This document shows, piece after piece, positions 1 through 5,324 of a stretch of DNA of 12,706 bases. The notes below the pieces were generated by a model. The model had not been told where the DNA came from. It saw nothing but the letters and a program-made list of their open reading frames with translations, and ran no database searches. The translations under genes and the position numbers were made by a program. Position 1 is the stretch's first letter. Every line of letters begins with the position of its first letter. The stretch comes from Anaerolineae bacterium (GTDB taxonomy: Bacteria > Chloroflexota > Anaerolineae > Aggregatilineales > UBA3940): the NCBI GenBank assembly GCA_020852775.1, contig JADZAD010000086.1, positions 1-12,706 of the forward strand, written 5' to 3'.

Positions 1-785
1 AGCTCCTGCTGCTGCCCACCGATCCGCGTGACGCCAAGAATGTGATCGTCGAGATCCGCGCCGGGACGGGCGGTGACGAAGCGGGCCTCTTCGCCGGGGA
101 CCTGTTCCGCATGTATACCCGTTACGCCGAGAACCACGGCTGGAAGATCGAACTGATCAGCACTAACGCCACCGGGCAGGGCGGCTACAAGGAAGTGGTG
201 TTTGAACTGAAGGCGCGCGGCGCGTTTTCGCGGATGAAGTACGAAAGTGGTGTGCATCGGGTACAGCGCGTCCCGGCTACCGAGAGCCAGGGACGCATCC
301 ATACCAGCACGGCGACCGTCGCGGTGATGGCCGAAGTGGACGATGTCGAGGTGCACATCGACGAGAAGGACCTCGAAGTCGATACCTTCCGCGCCGGCGG
401 CGCAGGCGGCCAGCATGTGCAGAAGAACGAGACGGCGATCCGCATCACCCACCGCCCGAGCGGGTTGGTGGTGCAGTGCCAGGACGAACGCAGCAAGACG
501 CAGAACCTGCTGCGTGCCATGTCGATCCTGCGCGCCCGCCTGTATGATATGGAGCAGCAGCGCATCCAGGACGCGCAGGACGCGGAACGCCGCTCACTGG
601 TCGGCTCCGGAGAGCGCTCGGAGAAGATTCGTACTTACAATTACCCGCAAAGCCGGGTGACCGATCACCGCGTCAACCTGAGCAGCTATAACCTTGCCGC
701 GGTGATGGACGGCGACCTCGATATGTTCCTTGACGAACTCGCCACCCGTGACCAGGCTGAACGCCTGCAGCACGCCGGGGTGTAG
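1..785 (+). CDS. prfA: Peptide chain release factor 1 (RF1), 5' truncated by the window edge
   Basis: RF1 recognises UAA and UAG in the ribosomal A site and triggers hydrolysis of peptidyl-tRNA. The reading frame is already open at base 3 (LLLLPTDPRDAKN...), so the start lies outside the window. About 260 residues are visible of a family that is usually near 355-360, so roughly the first 100 are missing. The codon-recognition tripeptide PAT (the RF1 PxT class, not the SPF of RF2) is at 273-281, inside HRVQRVPATESQGRIHTS. The catalytic GGQ is at 405-413, inside RAGGAGGQHVQKNE. The conserved EIRAGTGGDEA block is at about 51-83. A GTG at 42 opens an in-frame reading but is internal, since the homologous sequence continues upstream of it. 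The next gene starts 9 nt after the TAG, so the two are probably co-transcribed. The usual partner prmC (RF methyltransferase) is not downstream here. Confidence 0.97.
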   Translation, partial: LLLLPTDPRDAKNVIVEIRAGTGGDEAGLFAGDLFRMYTRYAENHGWKIELISTNATGQGGYKEVVFELKARGAFSRMKYESGVHRVQRVPATESQGRIHTSTATVAVMAEVDDVEVHIDEKDLEVDTFRAGGAGGQHVQKNETAIRITHRPSGLVVQCQDERSKTQNLLRAMSILRARLYDMEQQRIQDAQDAERRSLVGSGERSEKIRTYNYPQSRVTDHRVNLSSYNLAAVMDGDLDMFLDELATRDQAERLQHAGV

Positions 786-794
786 CCCGCCTGT

Positions 795-1607
795 ATGACC
801 GGCTTCACGTGGCCTGATGTGCAGCATATCTACCTCTCGCCGCATCCCGATGACGCTGTTCTGAGCTGTGGCGGGGCGATCCACACGCAGGCGGCCCGTG
901 GCGAGCGGGTAGCGGTCATAACGCTCTTCGCCGCCAGCCCACCTGCGGATATGCCACTTTCCCCGTTTGCGGAGTCGCTGCATGCGCGCTGGCGAGCCTC
1001 GGCGGGGGTCGGGGCATTCAGCGACCCGCCCGCCGTGCGCCGCGCCGAGGACATCCACGCCTGTGCCGCCCTGCACCCCACCGTACAGGTGATTCACTTT
1101 CCGCTGTCCGACTGTATCTACCGCGCCGATCCTGACAGCGGGGCGTATCTCTACGCCAGCGAGGAAGCGATCTTCGGCGAGCCTGCCTCATCCGACCCGG
1201 CCTGGGCGGTGCTTGCTGGCCTGCCTTCACTGCCCGAGGATGCGCGGCTGTACTGCCCGCTCGCCGTCGGCGGGCACGTCGATCACCGCGTTACACGGTG
1301 TGCTATTGAAGCATGGGGCCTGTCCCCCGATCGGCTGTGGTATTACGAGGATTACCCGTATGTACTGGCGGATGGGGCGCTGGAAGCCGCACTCGCGGGT
1401 GGGGGCTGGCAAGCGGAGCGTATCCCGCTGACAGGCGAGGCACTTGAGGCCAGGATCAGGGCGATCGCTGAACACCGCTCGCAGATCAGCACCTTCTGGG
1501 CAGGAGCAGAAGCCATGCGCGAGGCAATCCACGCCTTTGCCTGCGCTCGTGGCGGAGAGCGATTCTGGCGTGTGCGCGGGCAGCAGAGCGTTCCTCCTTC
1601 CGTTTAA
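795..1607 (+). CDS. PIG-L / LmbE family zinc-dependent deacetylase
   Basis: This 270-residue protein matches the PIG-L (LmbE-like) fold. Members remove acetyl groups from N-acetylglucosamine-type substrates, as in mycothiol, bacillithiol or GPI precursor synthesis, using one metal ion. The metal and catalytic motif is SPHPDDAVLSCGG at residues 15-27 (H17, D19, D20). The second motif, GGHVDHR, is at 159-165 (H161, D163, H164). The usual HPDDE reads HPDDA here. In the family the aspartates and histidines are the metal ligands and base, so activity is plausible. There is no signal peptide or membrane segment, so it should be cytoplasmic. The ATG lies 9 nt after the prfA stop without a clear Shine-Dalgarno, which suggests translational coupling. 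The real substrate cannot be read from the sequence. A small-molecule N-acetyl sugar or thiol precursor is a guess. Confidence 0.88.
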   Translation: MTGFTWPDVQHIYLSPHPDDAVLSCGGAIHTQAARGERVAVITLFAASPPADMPLSPFAESLHARWRASAGVGAFSDPPAVRRAEDIHACAALHPTVQVIHFPLSDCIYRADPDSGAYLYASEEAIFGEPASSDPAWAVLAGLPSLPEDARLYCPLAVGGHVDHRVTRCAIEAWGLSPDRLWYYEDYPYVLADGALEAALAGGGWQAERIPLTGEALEARIRAIAEHRSQISTFWAGAEAMREAIHAFACARGGERFWRVRGQQSVPPSV

Positions 1608-1618
1608 GCCTCTGTCAC

Positions 1619-1647
1619 TTGACTCGCTAATAAGCGACCGATACACT
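1619..1647 (+). promoter_or_regulatory. Sigma70-type promoter for the rhodanese leader
   Basis: TTGACT (1619-1624, five of six consensus bases) is separated by 17 nt from TACACT (1642-1647, four of six). The predicted start is near 1654. That gives a short 5' end before the cysteine leader peptide at 1689 and a total leader of about 250 nt before the rhodanese start codon. The promoter lies just after the stop of the preceding deacetylase gene, so the rhodanese is probably an independent transcription unit. Confidence 0.55.
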
Positions 1648-1688
1648 CCAATTTGTATCACACCATATTGAGGAAGGAATTCAGACAG

Positions 1689-1724
1689 ATGCAGGTTTGC
1701 GTGTGTCTCAGGCGGGGGCGGTAA
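1689..1724 (+). CDS. Putative cysteine leader peptide (11 aa, MQVCVCLRRGR)
   Basis: A short frame of 11 codons plus TAA begins at ATG 1689. It has a purine-rich Shine-Dalgarno, GAGGAAGG, at 1670-1677. Spacing is similar to that used by the rhodanese gene downstream. Codons 4 and 6 are TGC and TGT, that is Cys-Val-Cys, followed by Leu-Arg-Arg-Gly-Arg. Two cysteines in eleven residues is striking because cysteine is rare, and the downstream gene is a thiosulfate sulfurtransferase. In mycobacteria, cysteine-rich short frames upstream of sulfur genes, including that sulfurtransferase family, act as cysteine-responsive attenuators. By analogy, slow decoding of the Cys codons would place the ribosome on the left arm of the 1711-1787 hairpin. 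The frame, ribosome site and codons are seen directly. The regulatory role is inferred. It is too short for ordinary gene callers. Confidence 0.6.
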   Translation: MQVCVCLRRGR

Positions 1725-1850
1725 GAACCCTCGCAGAGTCGGATCAGGACTACCGTTCGACCTCCAGAGGGTATCCCCGTCTCCGCTGCACCAGAACGGC
1801 ATTGTTGCAGCACGGCGCGACAGGGCAGCCCTTTTTTGTTGCCCGTTCGC
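1711..1850 (+). promoter_or_regulatory. Structured attenuator-like leader of the rhodanese gene
   Basis: Several helices can be drawn by eye. Helix A pairs 1712-1721 with 1777-1786, ten continuous pairs with two G-U, and its left arm is the last codons of the leader peptide. Nested inside are helix B, ACCCTC 1727-1732 with GAGGGT 1767-1772, and GTCG 1738-1741 with CGAC 1758-1761. A competing hairpin pairs GCTGCA 1785-1790 with TGCAGC 1806-1811 and shares bases 1785-1786 with helix A. A third hairpin pairs GGGCAGC 1823-1829 with GTTGCCC 1838-1844, with a U6 run in its loop. It may extend through GCGA 1817-1820 with TCGC 1847-1850. GCAGC occurs three times (1807, 1825, 1849), so GCTGC at 1785 has alternative partners. 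Whether the last hairpin terminates transcription is unclear, because the U-run is in the loop. I do not recognise a known riboswitch consensus. Confidence 0.5.
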
Positions 1851-1901
1851 AGCCCCGACAACCCTATCCACCCATTAACACAGTCAAGGAGTGAACTGAC
1901 G

Positions 1902-2774
1902 ATGAGCGCCAGTGATATTGCCAGCCGTGGATACGCGAAGCCGGAGATTCTCGTCTCGACCGAGTGGCTCGCTGATAACCTGAAGAATCCGAATATCCGC
2001 ATCGTGGAGTCTAACGAAGACCCGCTGCTCTATCCTTCCGGGCACATCCCCGGCGCGGTGGAGGTAGACTGGACGACCGACCTGAACGACCAGGTGCGCC
2101 GTGACTACCTCGGGCGTGAGGGTTTCGAGAAGCTCGCGGCCCGCATCGGCATCACCCCCGACACAACCGTGATTTTCTATGGCGACAAGAACAACTGGTG
2201 GGCCACCTACGCCTTCTGGGTGTTCCAGTTGTTCGGCCATACCAACGCTAAAGTACTGGATGGTGGCCGCCTGAAATGGGAGAAGGAAGGGCGTGAACTG
2301 ACGCGCGAGGTACCCACGTACCCCGCAACCACCTACAGCGCCCCGGAACGCAATGATAAGCGCATCCGTGCCTTCCGCGACGAGGTACTGCGGCATGTCG
2401 AGGCGCGCCTGCCGCTTGTGGACGTCCGCAGCCCGGCTGAATACACCGGTGAGAAGCTGCACATGGACGGTTATCCAAACGAGGGCGCCCTGCGCGGTGG
2501 ACATATCCCCGGGGCACAGAGTGTACCGTGGGCGCGCGCGATCAACCCGGAGAATGGCACCTTCCTCGCCGCGGATGCGCTCCGTGCCATCTACGAAGGC
2601 GAGAAAGGCCTCAAACCGAGCGACGATGTGATCGCGTACTGCCGTATCGGCGAACGCAGCAGCCACACCTGGTTCGTCCTCAGCTATCTGCTCGGCTACC
2701 AGAAGGTGCGCAACTACGACGGTAGCTGGACGGAATGGGGTAACCTGGTTGGGGTGCCGATCGAAAAGCCGTAG
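1902..2774 (+). CDS. Two-domain thiosulfate sulfurtransferase (rhodanese)
   Basis: This 290-residue protein has tandem rhodanese domains. It should move sulfane sulfur from thiosulfate, or a related donor, to an acceptor through a cysteine persulfide. The N-terminal domain (about 18-130) has Asp95 in GDKNNWW where the catalytic Cys would be, so it is non-catalytic. The C-terminal domain (about 160-285) carries the active loop CRIGERSS with Cys247, the CRxGxR[ST] form of thiosulfate sulfurtransferases rather than the CGSGVTA of 3-mercaptopyruvate enzymes. The motifs SGHIPGA and GGHIPGA mark each domain. It closely resembles the mycobacterial CysA2/SseA type. The start at 1902 is chosen because AAGGAG (1886-1891) sits 10 nt upstream and the homology begins there. 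An in-frame start at 1836 would run through the structured leader. The leader has a Cys-rich peptide, and a strong terminator follows, so the gene is probably monocistronic and controlled by cysteine status. Confidence 0.93.
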   Translation: MSASDIASRGYAKPEILVSTEWLADNLKNPNIRIVESNEDPLLYPSGHIPGAVEVDWTTDLNDQVRRDYLGREGFEKLAARIGITPDTTVIFYGDKNNWWATYAFWVFQLFGHTNAKVLDGGRLKWEKEGRELTREVPTYPATTYSAPERNDKRIRAFRDEVLRHVEARLPLVDVRSPAEYTGEKLHMDGYPNEGALRGGHIPGAQSVPWARAINPENGTFLAADALRAIYEGEKGLKPSDDVIAYCRIGERSSHTWFVLSYLLGYQKVRNYDGSWTEWGNLVGVPIEKP

Positions 2775-2802
2775 GCCTTAACCGTTTTGCCGGTATGACA
2801 CG

Positions 2803-2838
2803 GGGGGTGGGTTGTCCGGCGACAACCCACCCCCTTTT
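2803..2838 (+). terminator. Intrinsic terminator after the rhodanese gene
   Basis: A perfect 14-bp stem pairs 2803-2816 with 2821-2834 around a CGGC loop and is followed directly by TTTT (2835-2838). It lies 28 nt after the rhodanese stop and just upstream of the SufE-like gene, so it separates the two transcription units or limits read-through. Confidence 0.92.
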
Positions 2839-2842
2839 CAGA

Positions 2843-2873
2843 TATTATCTATGTGAAACCCGACTCCAAGGAG
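2843..2873 (+). promoter_or_regulatory. Candidate -10 box and Shine-Dalgarno of the SufE-like gene
   Basis: TATTAT at 2843-2848 is a fair -10 hexamer directly after the terminator. No convincing -35 is visible at the right distance, so the promoter is tentative. AAGGAG at 2868-2873 is a strong ribosome binding site 7 nt before the GTG at 2881 and fixes that start. Confidence 0.4.
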
Positions 2874-2880
2874 CATCACC

Positions 2881-3333
2881 GTGACTGATGACTACAACAG
2901 CCTGCCGCCAAAACTCGCCGAGTTGGTAGCAGACTTCTCCACCATCACTGACCGCGCTGAACGCACCGAAATGCTGATCCACTACGCGGACCAGTTCCAG
3001 GAAGTCCCGGCAAGCGTGGCGACACGCCCCTTCCCGGAGGCAAACCACGTCGATTACTGTGAGTCGGAAGCCTACGTCTGGGCTGTGCCGCAGAATGACG
3101 GCGGGCTGAGGTTCTACTTCGCAGTGGAGAACCCGCAGGGCCTCTCCGCGAAGGCGATGGCCGCGATCCTCGACCAGACGATATCCGGGCTGCCCGCTGC
3201 CGAACTCACCGCTATCCCCGGCGAGATCGTCCGCACGATCTTCGGCAGGGAGATCTCGATGGGCAAGGGGCAGGGCCTGATGGGGATCGTGATGAAGGTG
3301 CAGCACTTGGCGCGGCAGTACGCGCAAGGCTGA
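2881..3333 (+). CDS. sufE: SufE family sulfur acceptor / desulfurase activator
   Basis: This 150-residue cytoplasmic protein resembles SufE, which takes persulfide sulfur from the cysteine desulfurase SufS and passes it to the SufBC2D scaffold for iron-sulfur cluster assembly. The proposed sulfur-carrying residue is Cys60 in HVDYCESEAYVW, which aligns with the GCQSQVW block of the E. coli protein. Cys60 is the only cysteine. The C-terminal GKGQGLMGIVMKV (about 128-140) matches the family's RSQGL helix. Length is normal for the family (about 140-150). Translation starts at GTG 2881, supported by AAGGAG 7 nt upstream. No sufS or suf operon lies beside it. The neighbour is the rhodanese, a possible alternative sulfur donor, but a terminator stands between them. 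It ends only 2 nt from the stop codon of the convergent glycosyltransferase. Confidence 0.85.
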   Translation: MTDDYNSLPPKLAELVADFSTITDRAERTEMLIHYADQFQEVPASVATRPFPEANHVDYCESEAYVWAVPQNDGGLRFYFAVENPQGLSAKAMAAILDQTISGLPAAELTAIPGEIVRTIFGREISMGKGQGLMGIVMKVQHLARQYAQG

Positions 3334-3335
3334 TG

Positions 3336-5324
3336 CTACGGTTCGTTCAGCGGGTAGCGCAGGGCGTCACCCTGCGAGCCCTCGCCGCTCACCACGAGGC
3401 GTATCCCGCTCTCCGGCGCGTACAGGCCGATATTGACAGAATACGGCCCCGGCGGGGCCTCAGCGAGCAGGCTGAGGTCATGCGCCTGCACGAATACGTC
3501 TCCCATGCGCCACTGTGTCGAAGGCACGCCCAGCACATCACTCTGCGCGACGATATTCCCGGAGGCATCCGTGAGATGCAGGAAGATGCGGAGCGGCACA
3601 TCCGAGGGCGCTTCCGTGCGCCATACCGTCAGCATCGTCACTAAAGCCCCCGGCGTGAAACCTGGCGGCGCGTCGAGCCGCAGCAGGATCGCTCGCTCTG
3701 TTTCCCCCTCAAAGAACCGCGCCAGTTCCACCCCCGATGCGATCTGCGCCCGGTCAAGGCTGGCACAGGCCGGGGCCAGCGGAAAGGCATCGGCGCGGTA
3801 GCCCCATTGATCCAGCCGGGCGCTGAGTGCCGGATGCAGCGTCACAAAGCCGGGCAGCACCACACAACCGGGTGCTTCTCCACCGGGGATGAGCAGGGCG
3901 GTCTGCGGGTCGAAGTACCCCGCACCCGAAGCCCGCACATCGTCCACCATCAGCAGGCGCATCGAGGCCGGGTCGAGCTGCTGAGGCGTCAGCCCGCCGA
4001 TAGTGAGTGGCGCCCCGGCGGGCAAGGCGTCAAGCTGTGGCGCGATATCGCGGTACTCCTGCTGGTAAAGGAACGTCACGACCGGGTTGGCCGCCCAGGT
4101 GGTGAAGTAGCGCGTCAGGGTGTGATCCAGTTCAAGCAGCAGGGCGCCCCCTGCGGCCAGCGCAATCAGCCAGCGCCCGGCCCCGCGCCGTTCCCGTTCC
4201 AGCGCGCGCCCCAGCGCCACCGCCGGGAAGAAATACACCACGCCCAGCAGGCCGATGGTGCGATACGGGTTGACGGGCCTGTCAGTCACCAGCGTCGGGA
4301 CGAGCATCAGCAGCAGCCACAATACCAGCAACCCATAGCCGGGATTACGGCGGCCCTTACGGCTGAACAGCGCCGCCCCCGACCAGGCCACCCCCACATA
4401 GAACAGCATCGCAAGCGGGATCGTCGGAAAGACCGGCTGATCCTGCACATTGAACTCCAGGCCGTGATCCCCGGCGACGCTGAACATCCCCAGCACCGGC
4501 AGAACATTCGCCAGCACCGGGCCGGGGTCGCCGCCCCGCAGGGCTTGCAGCGGCATACTGACTTCATTGGCCCGGCTGGTCGCCGCCGGGTCATTCCAGG
4601 CCAGCACGAGCGGGATTGCGAGCAACCCGGCCAGGGCCACGCTCAGCGCCAGCCGCAGCCACACTGCCCGCAGGCCCAGTTCACCGCTGAGTGCCCGCAG
4701 CCCGATCCACGCTCCCAGCACGACCGGGAAGATCAACGCCGCCGGGTAGGTATAGAGCGTCAGGCCCAGCAGCAGCCCGGCCCCGGCATACGGGAGCAGT
4801 GCGTGGGGCTTGTGCTCCAGCAGGTGCGCATAAACCAGGACCGTGACCAGAGCCATCCCCGGCAGGCTGATCGGGCGCTCCGCGAGGCGCGCGAACATCA
4901 GGTTCCAGAACGACACTGCCAGCGCCGCAGCGGCAAACAGCCCGGCCCAGCGCCCGAACCAGCGCCGCGCCAGGCTATAGCTGGCAGCGATAGTGAACAG
5001 GCCGAAAGCAATCGACGGGAAGCGGCCCGCCAGCAGATTGTCACCAATCAGGGTGTATGATGCGGCACTGAGCAGCATGTGAAGCGCCTCGCGGCCCCCA
5101 CCGTAGGGGTACAAAGCGCGCAGGTCTCCCTGCTCGACCAACTGCGCGTTCAGCCAGCTGCGGACTTCATCATGGATCACCCCGGGCGGGGCCGACGCAA
5201 AGGCAGCGATCCGCAGGGCGAACGCGCCCAGCAGGATCGCCACAACCGCCAGCCATTCGAGGCGGCTCAGGCGGCTTCTGGGGTGGCTTTCGGAAGGTTC
5301 CGGGCTACTCGTAGGGGTTGTCAT
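3336..5324 (-). CDS. GT-C fold glycosyltransferase-like membrane protein (GT39/PMT type) with C-terminal beta-sandwich
   Basis: This is a multi-pass membrane protein of about 662 residues. Hydrophobic helices begin at about 24-43 and continue to about residue 400. The first external loop has GVIHDEVR with Asp52/Glu53, the place and type of the acidic catalytic pair of GT-C transferases such as PMT and ArnT, which take sugars from polyprenyl-phosphate donors on the outer face of the membrane. After the membrane domain comes a soluble tail. Its last 110 residues or so (about 545-655) form a beta-rich module (FLHLTDASGNIVAQSD, PPGPYSVNIGLY) that also appears, twice, in the upstream gene. The start is placed at ATG 5324, 20 nt inside the end of the upstream gene, because it gives a polar, basic N-terminus before the first helix. 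An in-frame ATG at 5372 would add 16 residues. The substrate is unknown. The overlap suggests translational coupling. Confidence 0.82.
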   Translation of the reverse strand: MTTPTSSPEPSESHPRSRLSRLEWLAVVAILLGAFALRIAAFASAPPGVIHDEVRSWLNAQLVEQGDLRALYPYGGGREALHMLLSAASYTLIGDNLLAGRFPSIAFGLFTIAASYSLARRWFGRWAGLFAAAALAVSFWNLMFARLAERPISLPGMALVTVLVYAHLLEHKPHALLPYAGAGLLLGLTLYTYPAALIFPVVLGAWIGLRALSGELGLRAVWLRLALSVALAGLLAIPLVLAWNDPAATSRANEVSMPLQALRGGDPGPVLANVLPVLGMFSVAGDHGLEFNVQDQPVFPTIPLAMLFYVGVAWSGAALFSRKGRRNPGYGLLVLWLLLMLVPTLVTDRPVNPYRTIGLLGVVYFFPAVALGRALERERRGAGRWLIALAAGGALLLELDHTLTRYFTTWAANPVVTFLYQQEYRDIAPQLDALPAGAPLTIGGLTPQQLDPASMRLLMVDDVRASGAGYFDPQTALLIPGGEAPGCVVLPGFVTLHPALSARLDQWGYRADAFPLAPACASLDRAQIASGVELARFFEGETERAILLRLDAPPGFTPGALVTMLTVWRTEAPSDVPLRIFLHLTDASGNIVAQSDVLGVPSTQWRMGDVFVQAHDLSLLAEAPPGPYSVNIGLYAPESGIRLVVSGEGSQGDALRYPLNEP

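Noticed and set aside
1691..1850. Known riboswitch classes (SAM, TPP, cobalamin, glycine, T-box) in the rhodanese leader
   Set aside because: None of the conserved core motifs I know for these classes is present. The Cys codons and exclusive hairpins fit peptide-based attenuation better.
1227..1871. Minus-strand open frame across the deacetylase end and the rhodanese leader
   Set aside because: It is antisense to a well-supported gene, has no family resemblance, and is better explained by codon bias.
1836..1901. Upstream extension of the rhodanese to an earlier start
   Set aside because: The extra 22 residues would be translated from the hairpin region, whereas a strong AAGGAG sits correctly before ATG 1902, where the family match begins.
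3807..5060. A long open frame (417 codons) on the plus strand opposite the first glycosyltransferase
   Set aside because: Its product is rich in Gln, Arg, His and Pro with no recognisable domain, and it mirrors the codon bias of the membrane protein on the other strand. It is a GC-rich shadow frame.
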